Below, piece after piece: positions 13,277 to 26,739 of a stretch of DNA of 64,000 nucleotides (the stretch's first letter is position 1; every line of letters begins with the position of its first letter). The notes under the pieces were generated by a model. That model saw only the letters and a list, made by a program, of their open reading frames with translations. It was not told the DNA's origin and made no database searches. Made by a program: the position numbers and the translations under genes. Source of the DNA: Holacanthus passer (taxonomy: Eukaryota; Chordata; Actinopteri; Pomacanthidae); the NCBI GenBank assembly GCA_025331565.1, contig JAFREQ010000040.1, forward strand, positions 2,745,501-2,809,500. The letters are read 5' to 3'.

Positions 13277-13695
13277 GTGAAAAGTAAAAAGGCTCTCAGT
13301 CGGATGGTGAAGCGCTGCAGCGAGGTTACAGGACTCAAACAGGCCGCTCTGCCCAAATCATTGAAGAGACAAGCCCTGCAGAAAGCCCGGCCATCCTTCC
13401 TGATGATGATGACCCACTACACTCAGATCCAAACTCTCCCTGCAGGTAAACGTTTTAAGGTACTGAGGATTAAAATAAATAGACAGAAGCGCTCATTCGT
13501 TCCAGCAGCTATTAGCTTCTGAAACAAACAGACACTTGCATTTTGCTGAAGTAATGCTTTTTTTTTTATTTTACCCTCGCGATATGTGTTTGATTATGTT
13601 TGTGAATTCTCATTTGTTCTGTCTATTGTTGCTTTGTTCTTGGCCCGTTGAACAACTGCCCTCTGGGATCATAACAAAGTTTGAACTTGAACTTA
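13277..13695 (+). mobile_element. 5'-truncated LINE, 3' end
   Basis: A plus-strand frame carries MVKRCSEVTGLKQAAL, then LPAGKRFKVLRIKINRQKRS and FVPAAISF. This is the pattern of the extreme C terminus of fish non-LTR retrotransposon polyproteins (a Leu-Pro-x-Gly-x-Arg motif, then Arg/Lys-rich, then Ser-Phe-x-Pro). After the stop comes a T-rich 3' UTR that ends CCCTCTGGGATCATAACAAAG followed by short TTGAACTTGAACT repeats, as CR1/L2/Rex-type elements end. The reverse transcriptase and endonuclease are missing. It lies antisense to neo1. Confidence 0.72.
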
Positions 13696-15205
13696 AAGAA
13701 AATACAGTTTGCACCAAGTCACACCGAAGCTACAGCCGGGGCTTGTAGTTCGCGCAGTGTCACACCCGCAGCTGTTACATAACCTCAACAAATGTTTTCG
13801 TTTTCTTTCATCAGATGTTAATTAACCGGGGTGACGTGCATCACAGAATAATAATACAGCGATCTAACATCAAGGAGAAGTGATTCAGGTTTCAGGAATT
13901 ACTGCTACTTTTCACTCAGTTTGCACAGAGGTGAAGTGTCCAGACAAAAATACTATATGATTTTTGAAAGTTCACAACCTCTAAACAGTATTTTTCTTTT
14001 CTCATATAGACTCCATGTATTATTCTCTGTGTTGTGCTTCCAATTAAATATTTCATCCATCAGTTTAAGCCTTATGAAAATGAATCTTTTCATGTATAAA
14101 AGATATATCTACATGCTCCAACACACAGATGCGGGAGACAGGACCAGCTCACTGAAAACTGAATAACAAGTGTAACATCAGAGTCATGCTTTTTCATCAG
14201 GCGTTTCGGAATAATCTTAAATATTTATTGTTATAAACTATTTATGCCTGATCCAAAAATATAACCACACATCTATTTGTGTAGGCGCTCTTTGAACCAG
14301 TGACCCTCCTCCATTTTAAACAGTCCCATCTTTGATTTTCCCAATAGGCCCAGGGGGGAAGCAGTCTCTGGCCAAGCTCTGGCTTGATTCAACAACCGCT
14401 GGAGCATGGGAGTAGGAGGAGGCTGAGAGGAAAGAAAACAGAAATCAATAGCTGACAGAGAGAACTCCGCATTCAGAAAGAGAGAAACAGAGAGGCAGGG
14501 AGACAAGTAGGAGCAGCGGGTCGGCAGAGGAAGATAAAAATCCAAAGAGGGCCACAGCAAGTGCGATGCAACGGAGTAAAGCAAGATCAGTGCATAATGG
14601 TTTTTGCACAGAGGAGTGAGGAGACATGCCGAGGTAAAGAGTGCGCTACGGAAAACAAGCCTGTGCTGCCGGCTGATTTACTTTAAAACAAACTGCTGAC
14701 TAGCTCGGGCTTCCACTCGAGCTCCTGCTCCTCTCTCCCTGACTACTTCTGGGTTTTGGCAGCACTGGCTTCGAGACCATCTGCCTGTCTGTCTGTGCTG
14801 GAGTGGAGCGTTCGAGTGGCACTCGACCTACTGTCACCAAAAATCACATCACTGTTTCACTATTGTAGGGATAAAATATTATATTCAGCATGAACCACGA
14901 TCACATGAGAGTATATAACAGTCAGCGAACACTTCAGTTTCAGGTGAGACTTGCTGACTTATAGGACAGTGAAACTTAAGTGTCTGAAAAATGAGAAAGT
15001 CGGACTGCAAAATGGTATGTGTCGAAGATTTCAATGCCGTTATAGATGGCTTTTGTACATTTTCTTCACAGTAAAGCCACAGTAATGCACCTAATACCAC
15101 TCTCACGCATTAATCGATGAATTGAACATGCTGTTTAACCAACATTTGACCCTTCTCTAACAGGTTAAAAGCCATATTTGTTTACATGAATGCAACTACA
15201 AACCA

Positions 15206-15300
15206 GGGCTGAGCAATAAAACAATCTTGATACAGGATTGTGATAAAATTTATGTAGACAACGATGATAAACTTTGGACCTTTTTACTCGATATGGATTG
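15206..15300 (+). repeat. possible GGGCTG(A/G)GC(A/G)AT-type dispersed element
   Basis: GGGCTGAGCAATAAAACAAT, then TTGTGATAAAATTTATGTAG, resembles a fish repeat that begins GGGCTGGGCGATATG and contains alternating ATCACGATAT motifs. The match is loose. Confidence 0.35.
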
Positions 15301-18300
15301 ATCTAACAGTCTATTACACAGCAGAAATAAACACAACTAAATCCAGTCATTCTGCAGTGTCTGGCTTGCACGTCAGGACCATTTCCTCCTGCAAAGCACT
15401 GTTTGAGCTACTGATAAAGAAAATGGATGGAAAAGAGAAAAACAATTAGTGGAAGCAAGGGACACAGATGCAACGTGAAAGTGAACTCGCAAAAGGTGAG
15501 GACACTGTTGACGATTATCAATTATATGGAAGTGGTTTGGATGTCTCGAAAGCGACGAAGCATAGATTTGCTTTTTAGATATATAAGTCGGTCTAAAAGG
15601 AGGCTCCGACAGCACGCTGGGCCCATTCTGGCAGCAGAAGATTGTATAATACATAGAAACACATGTGAGCTGTTCTCAGCAGCAAACGTTCAGCAGAAAT
15701 CCTGACAGAGAATGACCTGGGTCTTCAACGTGGGTGGCCTTTTCTTTTGGTCCTCAGACTGCAGAACATAACACAGAACCAGTGAAAATACCAAATGTCT
15801 TGCTGTACATTGACTAAGTGGCTGATTCTGCTGTGAGGCTCCGCATGTCCAATCCAGGCTGAATGAAAAATTCCTCTGAAAGACGTCCCGAGTTCATTGT
15901 GCCAGGCATTCCTGCAGTCAGTCTCACCAGGACAACTATTCAGGCTCTTGGCCTTTAGTGCTGCATGCACCATAAAGGCTATTGACAGCTTCCTCTTGTA
16001 CATGAAAGAGAAACGTACAGCACATATCAAACCACCAGGCCATTTCTCATTCTGTTCAGAGCAAGTCAATCTCGGCTCTAACTGCGGCAGCTAAAGTGGA
16101 ACAGGGAATGTGTTACTGTTTATAGACCGTGAGGGAGGGAGATGGAGCAAATTGGCTCGAGCTGAATGGGTTGAAGACACCTCGCGCTATTGTGAGGGAG
16201 CTCTCTCTCCACTTGTGTTCATTTAAATTAAGACAAGGCGCCCGCTGTAAGGATACGGAGGAGATCCCCTGCATTAGCTGCAGGTCCTCGGTGGGCAATG
16301 CTGGTAAGTGAGACCCTAATTAAAACTGCAATATCTGCAATCACCTACAAAGAGCTGTTAAATTAGCTCACTATTTCCACTGTCACTTTTTATCTTGGGG
16401 GAAAAAAAGCAGATGCACACAAGCGAACACACATACAGTACAAGTAAAGTAAAGATTACAGCGCGAATGTGTCTAGGTGCAACGATTGCTGGCCTTGCTT
16501 TTCTCTCAGGTTTTGTGTCGATGTTTTTACTCATCGCTCATTGATTGTTTCCATGGTGGTGTGCAAAGACTATGATGTTATTTTTGGCTCAGATGCGAAT
16601 CAAGTTTTTAAAATGTGATTGAGACGCTCCTTATCTTAACATCATCTAACAGTTTCAAAATGTTGGAAAGAACAACATCCTCTTCCTTCAGATCCTCTCC
16701 AGTGTGTCACTCGTGCAGAAAAGGTGTTGAGAATATCCTGTCAACACGTTGAGGTCTCTAACACAGCCTTGTCCCCTGTTCTGCCATTCAGCTTTGAAGG
16801 CAGTGGCAAGCCACAGAGACTTCAGAGAAGGGCTTGAGGGGGGGGAAACACATTTGGTATGTGTGAGTGGTGACTCAGCCTTCCGTAACACAGACTAGTG
16901 GCAAGGTCAGTACACCTGGGCGAGGGGAAGCTGCAGATCAGTGAGGAGCCGTGGGGATGTGTGCGTGTCGATGGAGGCAGTGCAGCACGCTGTCACAGAG
17001 CAATCAGTGCTGCTGTGACAGTAGTTGAGCATGGGTCATGCAATCTGCAGCACAAGGGGGAGGCAGGTGGAATCACAACTGTCACAACAAAAAAAGGGGA
17101 TTCATTATTAATGGATAGAGTGGGGATCTCTAAACTTTTCTTTGTCTGGCCTCTCTTTCCTCTTTCTCTCTGTGACTCCCAACAATCATCTCTCTCCGCT
17201 CCGTCATGCACCATGAATGCCAACGACTGCGCCGTTTGCGGTGTTGTGGTTCAAAGTGAACGCAAATTGAACCCCCACCCTCCTTTTGACCAGAACATAA
17301 TCGTAACAGTTCCATGAATTTGAAACATGTTCAAGGTGTGAGGAAAGCAGTGGGATTGCATTTTATAGCCAAGGAGGGCAGATGGCGGATTATTTTTTCC
17401 CCCCACTTCCAAAACACATTTTGTTCTTTACCTTTACCTTTTCAAGACTTGACTTTATTCACCTATTTCTGTTCCGATATGAGCTGTGATTCAGTACGTG
17501 GAGAAACAACAGAGAGAGGTCGGAGCAGCTCAGGAAATAAATGAACGAATAAGCAAATAGAGATTAATGTGAGAAACAACCTGGTGCCAGTAGCACAGGC
17601 CGGAGCTCTCAAATGACTCAGCCATGAAGTCACGATGTTTTTGTTTTCCTCTGGCTCGTAATGGAAAGCCGCAGGGCCCTCGAGACAAAAACAACTCTCG
17701 CATACCTGACTTTATTTGCTTTTTTTCAAACCCGATCGTTTGATTAGTGCATATTACAGTAAAGCCTGCAGCCCATAACTCGCATGCTTTACTTTTAGAT
17801 GGCTCTGGTGGGCCCTCCGGGGCGCTCGGAGCCACGTGAACCCTGTGTGCTCTCACGCTGCGTCACGTCTACAAAACCACAGGACTGCTCCGGATTATAA
17901 AGCCTTTAAACAGGACATATACCCGCATCGTGTCTGGTGAAGAGCCACAGTAAAGCGCTGCAGGTGAGCTGTTTTATGCTGTGAGAGACAATGTGCAGGT
18001 CCAGTCTACTGGTGAATAAAAACCCATATTGTCAGTGTTATTTAAACTAATGATGCTGCACGGTTTTAGCTTTGAAAAGTGAATTACAATATGTGTCTAA
18101 ATAGACTTCCTGGCATCTATTCTGGTGTTTTAGAAGAAACAAAAAAATGCACCCGGCTGTGGATTCAGTCAATGTATTTCCTCCTCTCCTCGCTTCCTAT
18201 GACAATAAAAATAACATTGTGACAAGAGCGCAAAGAAGAACAATAAATGCTATGACAGGAGACACGCTTTGAAGAGAGCCAGTGTGTGTTTGTGACGAGC

Positions 18301-18716
18301 CGGAGACTGAGACACATCCTAAAAGCAGATACCATGTTGCTTGTCTTGTTTTCTCAGCCCCACACGCCAGGAAAACCACTCCATTACCTTAAACCACTCT
18401 GCTGCTGCCATTTATCAGTTTACTGGTGTTTTTGGACTCATAAGCAGAATTAAAACCATATGGGCCTCCTGTGTGTCTGAAAGAATGTGGGGTGCTGGAA
18501 AGAAACCTAAGTTTCTATTTGTACTCACATGAATCTTAATTCTTTCCGTAATTTGTTTTCTGATTTCTTAATGATTTCGTAATCTAAAACATTAGAACAT
18601 TAGAACGAACACACAGCTAAATTAACACCTCTTGAACAAAACATTTTAAGCTTCGGAAAGGAAGACTATGTGCAGAGCTGTTGCATGAGATTGCATTACA
18701 TGGCTTCGATTGCACT

Positions 18717-18734
18717 GGTGTACCTAATAAAGTG
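18717..18734 (+). repeat. transposon-terminus motif GGTGTACCTAATAAAGTG
   Basis: This is the outward end of a common fish DNA transposon (ends TTTATTAGGTACACC). No body of the element is recognisable next to it. Confidence 0.5.
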
Positions 18735-21700
18735 TACTTTAATACTCATATATACACATATTGACACTAGAAGACAACAAGAAACTACTATTCTCTATCA
18801 CCCTTAACAATAAACTAAGTAGAAGAGGTCAGATAATCTGGTGTGTTTGTCTCCTTTCCAATGACGTCAAAACCCCCACGAAAAACCGTATCACTCTCTG
18901 TTGCACGGCACAAAAGCTCAGCACAAGACAAAACATTTGCCATTAACCTCACTAATAGTTAGTCTTAAGAAAGGAGCAAATCATGGGCCATTAACCCTGA
19001 TAGGTTGTGTGACTGACAGGCTGAAAGGTTCAGTTGCAATACCCATGTTTTTATTGCAGCGGTTATTCTCTATGCCGTCTGAAAACAACATGTAAAGAGC
19101 AGAGCGGCGCAGAACGTCTTAAAATTGGTTTGAAAACCGAAACAGAGAATTAAAAAATCAATGAGAGCAGCCGATGGTGTGGGTGTTAACAATGTAACTG
19201 CACTTAAAAGGATGTAGAGAACAAAGCAGGTTAAAGTTCTGAGTGTCACTTTGCGACTTCACTCAAAAAAACAGAGACAATTACGGATGATTGCAGCTGA
19301 AGGATTGTTAACTCGGATGAAAATTTAAATGGCGGCGGCATTTGCTCAGTCATGCCGTCTTTTCAAGAGTGGCAGAACCAATTCTTCTGTGTGTGCATGT
19401 GGCACCGCCAGAGCTATCACAGTCTTCAAACCGTTACATTAAAGCGCCGGTGGTTTGAATTCCACATCATTAGAATTCATCTGGAGTTCCTACAGCAGGA
19501 TTTCTGATGGGAATTGGCAATTTTCACTATGACACACGGTGATATATGACATTGCAGTTATAATAGTTGAGATTTTCAATTCATCATATTTTTGATGGGA
19601 CTTGTGACTTTGCATTGTTTGCTGCTGCACAGTTATCGCCAAATCTACCAGGGCTAACATTGTAAGGATTATAACTTCAGATTAACAAATAATATAGCAA
19701 TTTCATCTCTCTTCTCTTACTTTGGTATTTTCTTTTGAATAATGAAATTAGGATGAGGATCATTTAGGGAGAGAAAAGCTGTTTGAAAGAGGGGCAAAAT
19801 GTGGGATTCTCAAAACTCTGATGGTTTTATTGGTTGGAGATTTTAGATAGTGGTAAAGCAGGAGGTTTGATATATAGCAGGATTTTGATTTAAACCCCCA
19901 ACAATGACATTTTGAGCTCTCACTTTACAAGATGTAATATGCTTTATTGTGGCATGAACAATAGGGTTAAAAGCCATTTAAAATTTCCAAAGACTTGAAA
20001 GCGTTTCGATGCACCAAAGTGTGTCAATGCATTTGTGTATGTGTGTGCTAGTATTTCCTTTCTTCTCTCACCCAGAAAGCAGCCACATGAACAAAGTGAC
20101 ATGTGTTTGTATGCGAGACATACGTGTGAGAGGGTTACACTGCAGTCCAAATGCAAACAAATTTCCAACTGCGTGCTTCTATCTTCATACACAAGCAAAC
20201 GCAATATACACAATCATATTTAAATGAAGTCGAGAAGACAAGGAGGAGAAGAGACGGATGGCTTGGAGGCTTTGGAAGGAGGTTGATTTACATGCTCTGT
20301 CAATTCCCTGTTGCTGGCCGACATGCATAATTCATCCTTTTTATTGACTGCTGGGGAATTCTATTAGGTGATAGAGTGATACTCCCAAGAACAAAAGATG
20401 ACTGTCCTTTTGAGTGTCATCAGGACCGGTGTGTGTGAGAAATCCAAAGGTCTGACAAAGAGGCTCAGACACACGGGGCGTTTGCTAAGAATGCATTTTT
20501 TAACATGTTGACTGAACAGCTTCAAGTGTTGCATATTCTGTGAGCTTCGTCAGAATAAATGGCAGGATGGGAGTCCTTGGACTTTCTTTGAGCCTAAACG
20601 AATAAGGATAGGATCAGGACACTGGTGAATACATAAACAGCATGTGACACTAGAATAATCTACAGTGGAATTGATACCACAACATCAATGTTTTATTCAA
20701 GATACTGTGTGAAGATACCTCAGGTGAATAATTTCATACAAGAGTGCATGATGGATAGTCTGAGGAGTATCCCCTGCTTCTCTTTGAAAGATATATCAAC
20801 ATATTAAAAAAAGAGGCATCAGATGATCGACAATCTACTTGGTCACACAAAACATATATTAATTTCTTTCACTTTCACTTCATTATCAATATACAGATTA
20901 ATTGGCGGGATCAGACCACACAATATCAATGTGATTGACTCGGTCTGAAGCGACAAACGTGAAGAATGAAAATGAGTGTCGGGCCTTATGATGTCTGTAC
21001 AAAAAGACGTCTGCAACAGGTGTCTGTGATGTTGACCCACACTGATGACTGCTAAAGGAAAATGCATGAAGATTTGCTAAATGTGATTGTTTGCAATTAA
21101 ATCAGCACATAGATATTTATATCTTCAACCCCTTAAAGTCTCCATGCCACCCTGTTGCCACCCCATGAATATATCTCTTCATCTGCCCTTGGTCTCCATC
21201 TGTCATCCCGGACATGAAAGACTTTTATAGGAGCTGTTAACTTCTACATGAGAATATGGAAAGGTGATACAAAAGAAACAGCAGTGTCTGTCTTCTGACA
21301 GGTTATGAATAACACAGTAATGAGACTCTTCAAAGAAATCCAACTTAAGACAGAAATCCTTTATATGGCACAAGTTGAAAAGACTTTTGAAGGATTCCAC
21401 TGCGTCTTTAAAAGTATCCTAAAGAATTTCTGAGGAGTCAGTCAGCGTGTGGAGCGACTAGCAAAGAATTACTGAAGAGATTTAGACATCCAAGAATCAG
21501 CATTGTCGAAAACTATGGTTTCATGTTGCGCTCGTTTTTCGAATCGCCTGCACTATCTGCGGCTCAGGATAAAACTGTCTGCTATCATGAACACAGACCG
21601 AGAGAGAGACAGAGAGAAAACAAGACACATGACCACATTGAAGCATCAGCGGCAGAAGCTTAATGTGATAATCCCCGCTGTCAGTGAGTCACCCTGCCTT

Positions 21701-23102
21701 CAATTGGTAGCTTTGACACATCTTCATAAACTTTCATCTCATGTCTGCTGCTTCGGCATCACCACTTTCAAGGCCCCGTTTGTGCTGTGCACCAAAGACC
21801 AATTAGACACTCTTTGCAGATTCCCCTTTCACTCTCCACTATGCTGCATGCCACACCAATTTTTAATTGACAGCAGCTCTTCTATCTCTCATGTAATGCC
21901 TGAGAGGGACAGGAGACTCTCAAGGAGAAAAAAGAAAGTTCCACTGTTACTCTTTTTAATTGTCAATGTCGCATTAAAATCAAAGGAACGGTCTCGGTAA
22001 TGTATTCGCCACACAATCCATTTCTGCCTCTGAAGGCAAGAGCACAGGGGTCCACTCAATATCACCAAGACTTCCCTGGTTGTTCAGAGTGCGTTTGCTA
22101 ATTACCAACAGGGACACCCCTGGTGGGTGGGTATACACAGTGGATAGTGTTTTGTAATTAATACAAGGTAGATTAATAAGTACTTTTTAACCAGCTCCCA
22201 TCGGAGGTCAGAGGTACGGACAAGTCCATAGGTGTTTAAGACATTTAGCTTAAGATGTGGTGCTGTGCTTGGAACTAAAGGTTGCAAAGTCTAACGATAT
22301 TCGAGCTCACACCGCACCGGAGCCTTGCGGTTACCAATGTGATGACCCTACATTTAATTTCACTGAAAGTAGAAATCCCATTCCGGGGCTGGATTTAGAT
22401 GAATGAGCCCTATTTCGGCTATTTTCTGTTGACCCCACAAGTTGTAAAGTTATTATCCTACAGGACTGCTGCACTGGTACACAGGGGTTAGGTAAACAAA
22501 GTCCTTTCTTAATTGGTGAGAATCAAACTTCCCACGTCCAGTGCAATTCTCTCCAAGGGATTTGAGCTGCTCTGCTTGAGCTAATGAGAGCTAGAGTAGC
22601 GAGAGCACAGGCGCTGTGACACTCTCTCTTGGCTCTTAATTTGTGAACTTCCCTCGGCTGGCAACCCTGCAGCCTCATCTCCCAGCTGAAGTGGCTCCAT
22701 TGGCAAGTCCAGGTGCCCCCCCTCCTCCCCAGGGCTCTCTGGGAAGCAGTGGCAGAATAGCATTAACACCTTGGGGAGCAGGCGCCAGGACTAACAGGTT
22801 AGCTTTGGGAGGTCAGAGGCATCGGGTACAAAGGGGTAGTACATTACGGTCTGAGTTGCTTTTCAAAAGCTAGGAATGTGTGAGAGCCAGGGGACGCTGA
22901 GCAGAGCAGTGCAATGCATTAGAGTAACCACTGGTGACTTTGATGGGGAAAGGTGATTTTGAAAGGTGGGTTTGAACAAGCACACCAGTTTCTACAAGAC
23001 TAAGAGCAAAGACAAACCCAAGAAAGCATTTTAACTTTAATGTCTGGAACGGATCAACATAGTATGGTAAATTGAATTCACAGCCAGAGTTCATGTTCAT
23101 AC

Positions 23103-23250
23103 CTTTCTTCTAGCAGCTTGTCTCCAAACATCCAGCGGACGTGTGGCGCAGGGAAGCCGGTGGCCACGCAGGGCAGCAGCACGCTGGCGCCCGCCGCCTT
23201 CACAGAGGCAGGCTGCACCAGGAACTCCAGCTTCCTCTCTTCTCCAGTTT
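23103..23250 (-). CDS. neo1: neo1 exon 4: first half of Ig domain 3
   Basis: This 148 bp exon encodes 48 full codons. It starts by completing a Glu codon with the last base of the Ig2 exon, and carries the first half of Ig3: LEFLVQPASV, then Cys27 in LLPCVATGFPAP and Trp39 in VRWMFGD. The acceptor is TCCTATCTTAG|AAACTGG (phase 1) and the donor is GAAGAAAG|GTATGA (phase 2), so the intron splits Ig3 between its two cysteines. Open frame beyond the acceptor is intron read-through, not coding. The residues following Trp39 (MFGDKLLEE) differ from the usual neogenin MKNEEAL-type sequence, but this is a variable loop. Confidence 0.93.
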
Positions 23251-24448
23251 CTAAGATAGGAGAGAAAAGATCAGGGTTCAGGCAGAGGTTAAGGAAGGGG
23301 TGAGTAACTGAAGCAGAGCAGCGACCTTCTACGTAAAGGGTGTCATCTGTCTTAAAAACTTCAAAAGAACTCATGTCTGATGAGCAGTTGTTCCTGACAC
23401 CCAAACGATCAGATGAGTAATGTCCATGTTGATGTCTGAGACGGCTGAAGTCTCGACTCTTTAGGAGTTCAGACTGATCCCATATAATTCCAGCTGCAAC
23501 TAACGGCCCAAGAAGCATCCTGCAATAACCAGAGGGTCATGTGTGACCCCAGCACAAACACAGGACTTCAGCAAAGTAAAGGCAAGCATCATCTTTTTTA
23601 TTATTTTATCAGTTTAGGTTAGATAGTAATTCCATAAAGCTCAAACTGGGATTTTAATTAAAAAACAGAAGTGTAGAAAAGAAGTTTCTACTCTCTCTGG
23701 AATCACTCAAGTTACTTTATCTGATTCGATGCGACTTCAAAGAAACCAAATAACTATATTTCTGTCGCTTAAACATCTGGCAGCATCCAAACAAAATTTC
23801 TTTCAATTTCCTCTCAGCTTTATTGAGTTTTCCTTCTGTATGCATCCAGCCTTTTGCCACTCCACCACACACCCTTGGAGGAGTCATAGAGAGATAAAGA
23901 CCCCCACTGGGGTCTTGTTGAAGTCTGATTTATGACCTCTAATATCTTCTCTGTGCTGCCAGGAGCCTGGTGCTTAACAACTCAGTAAATAAAACTTCTA
24001 GAGGGGCGAGGCGAGACGCTGCCACAATGGAATTCAGCCCCCTTTTGAGCTACAACTGAGTTTCTGTTAGCGTCACTGATAAGCCCAGTGGGAGTTCCAC
24101 CACTCCTTTTGGCATTCAACCATCTCTCACCACACTACAGATTTCCTCATGCTGAAGGTAATGAGCATGTATCACCGTAATCAAACGATGCACTGAACTA
24201 CATTTTAATTTCAATTTGCTGCACAAGAGCTTCAACAATACAAACATAATTGCACTGTACTCGAGGACGTGAAAATGTTTGACAGGTACAATTGCAGACA
24301 AGCCGGAAAAATGGTTTCACTTGTGGATAAAAACTGAAGTGTAGTGTTGTTTGTGATGGAATTTATGAGTGTAAAATCCCACATCTTGCAGCAAAAACTC
24401 ACATTCTTACTGGACAACATTTCAACCACTGTCGGAGTATCACTCTAC
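23251..24448 (-). other. neo1 intron 3, 1.2 kb
   Basis: This intron lies between the Ig2 and Ig3 exons. It contains no recognisable repeat or RNA gene. Confidence 0.92.
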
Positions 24449-24724
24449 CTGGCACTATCTGGAGCTGGGCCTCATCGCTGGACTTGGACGACCCCACATT
24501 TTCCACCAGACAGCGGTAAAGGCCAGCATCAGCCTCCGAGGCGTTGCTGATCACCAGGGCTCCGGTGGGCAGCTGGACCAGCCTGGCGCTCAGCTCCAGC
24601 GGCTGGCGGTCTTTCTCCCACCGGGTGAAGGGCACCAGATCTGAGTTGACCTCGCACGCCATCACCTGGCTGCTCCCTACGTGCACAGTGGCTGGCGATG
24701 GTTGGCTGGCGAACCTGGGCATCC
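24449..24724 (-). CDS. neo1: neo1 exon 3: Ig domain 2
   Basis: This 276 bp exon encodes 91 full codons and the complete second Ig domain. The split first codon completes as Gly (A-G-M-P-R-F, matching the family pattern V-A-G-x-P-R-F). Core residues are Cys23 (MACEVN), Trp35 (FTRWEKDRQPL) and Cys71 (DAGLYRC). SNAS at 59-62 contains a possible N-glycosylation site. The acceptor is CTTGTCTTTCAG|GGATG and the donor GTGCCAG|GTAGAG, both phase 1. Ig1 and Ig2 are each carried by one exon, unlike Ig3 and Ig4. The exon is rich in G and C compared with the flanking introns. Confidence 0.96.
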
Positions 24725-24829
24725 CTGAAAGACAAGACAAAGATGTAAAACCGGCATCCAACATCAAGAGAGTAACATTTCAGGGGTAAGAAAAAAAGGT
24801 CACAAAGCAAAGGATTAAAATGCATCCAT

Positions 24830-25140
24830 CCATGTAAAACATAAATTAAACATATATAACATTATATTGAATGTTTGACCTCCTCAACATCGATTTTTGT
24901 AAATATCTGCTTATTCTGAATTTCATGGCAGCAACATGTTTCAAACAAGTTGGGACAGGAGCAACAAAAAGACTGTGAAAGTTGTGGACTGATCCAAAAA
25001 CACCTGTTTGGATCATTCCACAGGTAAACAGGTTCATTGGTAACAGATGATAGTATCATGATTGGGTATGAAAGGTTCATCCTGGAAAGACTCAGTCGTT
25101 CACAAGCGAGGATGGAGAGAGGTTCACCACTTTGTCAAAC
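24830..25140 (+). mobile_element. partial copy of the same Tc1-like fossil
   Basis: From TTGTAAATATCTGCTTATTC through GGATGGAGAGAGGTTCACCA the sequence aligns to 53376-53595 at high identity in the same orientation, including GTTTGGATCATTCCACAGGT and the relic MERGSPLCQTHD. The outer inverted repeat is degraded (only ATGTAAAACATAAATTAAAC is recognisable), and the right part diverges after ACACATG. Confidence 0.75.
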
Positions 25141-25994
25141 ACATGACTTTTTTGGAAACGATGGGATTCTACATGACACTATTTTCTGCCAAATACTAAA
25201 CTATCGTTGCTTTTTTAAAAAAACAACCTCTTTCAATCGCAGTGCGGGCATCTTGATGGATTTTGCTTTGAGAAGAAACTGTTTAACTGATTTCACTTTC
25301 AGCACATTCGGAAGTAAGTCATACTTTTACTGAACCAGACTGGAAAAACAAACAGACTGATCCTGGTCCTTAAACACAGCAGGTGGGGAGGTTATAAAAA
25401 CTTGTTTCAAACAATGACAAGCTGTATTTTCAGTCTGATCTTTATTGGACGAGACATTTTGAGATCAATATTCAGGGTAAATTCTCAGGAGTGCAAAAGG
25501 CTGAAATAAAAAAAAAGTAACCCTCACCCACCCCCGACCTTTGTGCAAACAAATCCTCACGCACACACAACCACCCACACTCGGCTGTGTAGCACAATCA
25601 CTTATCCTTGATGGTGGATGTTAATTTGCCACGCAGAGCAGGAGACACACAGCACTAATTAAAAAATGCTGGATCCACAGGCTGTTTGTGCTGTTGTACC
25701 CCGACTTTCATCTCAATGCAAAATAATTATTTCCTGCGTTTGAAGCCATTGATCTGAAACCAACACTCGCGGGCCGCGTTCGAAACAATCGCGCACAATG
25801 GCTTCAATTAAAAAGAACTTACAATGTGTAAACTGCAAATGGTATTCTTGGGGTTTATTAGTGAAGAAGGAAGACTTGTTTTTAAAAAAGTAAGAAGGCC
25901 ACTCCATCTACAACAAAAAGAATATCACGCTGTGTTACTGCCATGGAGGGTCTCTCGAGTTTTTGGGCTGACTGTGTTTGTCTCCTTGGTAATG

Positions 25995-26014
25995 AGTGTG
26001 TGTGTGTGTGTGTG
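25995..26014 (+). repeat. (GT)10 microsatellite
   Basis: A short perfect GT run. Confidence 0.95.
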
Positions 26015-26394
26015 AGAAAGAAATGACTGGATAAAAATATGTGTGACTAAGGATGAAATAAGAGGCTTCTTTCAGTGTGTGTGTTCATCTATTTATGAAT
26101 GCAAGTTGCTGTAACCCAGGAAATGATGGCCAAGACTTGCTGAGTGACGATTCGGTGTCTCTGCCCCCTCTCACCTACAGACAGCCCTTCAAATCCCCTG
26201 CCAAGAGCGGCTCCACAGTAAATTACACTTTAAGATAAGGCCTCGAAACTCTCCTCCGGCCCGGGCCGCCGCTCACAGCTTCTCCGACTATATCTCAGCA
26301 CAATAGTTCAGCTAATATGGGCTTAGCCGATTCCAGTGCTGATATTTTTGTATCAAAGCTGCCAATCACCAACTGTATAATCACGCCAGGCTAT

Positions 26395-26411
26395 AAAAAA
26401 AAAAAAAAAAA
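26395..26411 (+). repeat. poly(A), 17 bases
   Basis: A homopolymer run following CACGCCAGGCTATA; no retroelement body identified. Confidence 0.95.
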
Positions 26412-26739
26412 GGTCTCAGCTGAATCATTTAGATTAGACTCACTGAAGCTCTGCACTGAATCAAATACTTTTTTTTTATGATTAGCAGCAAGTGTAGAGA
26501 ATGAGTAATCAGTCTGAGCAACGTCAGGGGGAATTCTGGGATATGATTCAGGCTTTCAATGAAGATTTAATTTAAGAAGAAAAATAGAATAAATGATTAA
26601 AATACGAGACATTTCATTGCAGGTTATGTAGCTGCAGTCAAGAGGTGATAATGCAATAGAGGTAATAATGAAACCACTAATATCTGAATGTCATGCTCTT
26701 TTAGATTTTGTTATCTTGATGACATTAACACAAATGTAC

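Larger units (their letters stand above)
12487..23102 (-). other. neo1 intron 4, 10.6 kb (splits Ig3)
   Basis: This intron interrupts Ig3. It holds a LINE 3' end at 13277-13695, a degenerate dispersed element near 15206-15300 and a single transposon terminus at 18717-18734. Otherwise it is sequence in which I can support no gene. A 165-codon open frame at 21503-22000 has no recognisable domain. Confidence 0.9.

Noticed and set aside
13277..13522. An independent host gene encoding an 81-residue basic protein
   Set aside because: The residues match the C-terminal tail of fish LINE polyproteins, and a LINE-type 3' UTR follows.
21503..22000. 165-codon plus-strand open frame in intron 4
   Set aside because: It has low-complexity Arg/Lys ends, no recognisable fold, no splice or promoter context; plausible by chance in 64 kb.
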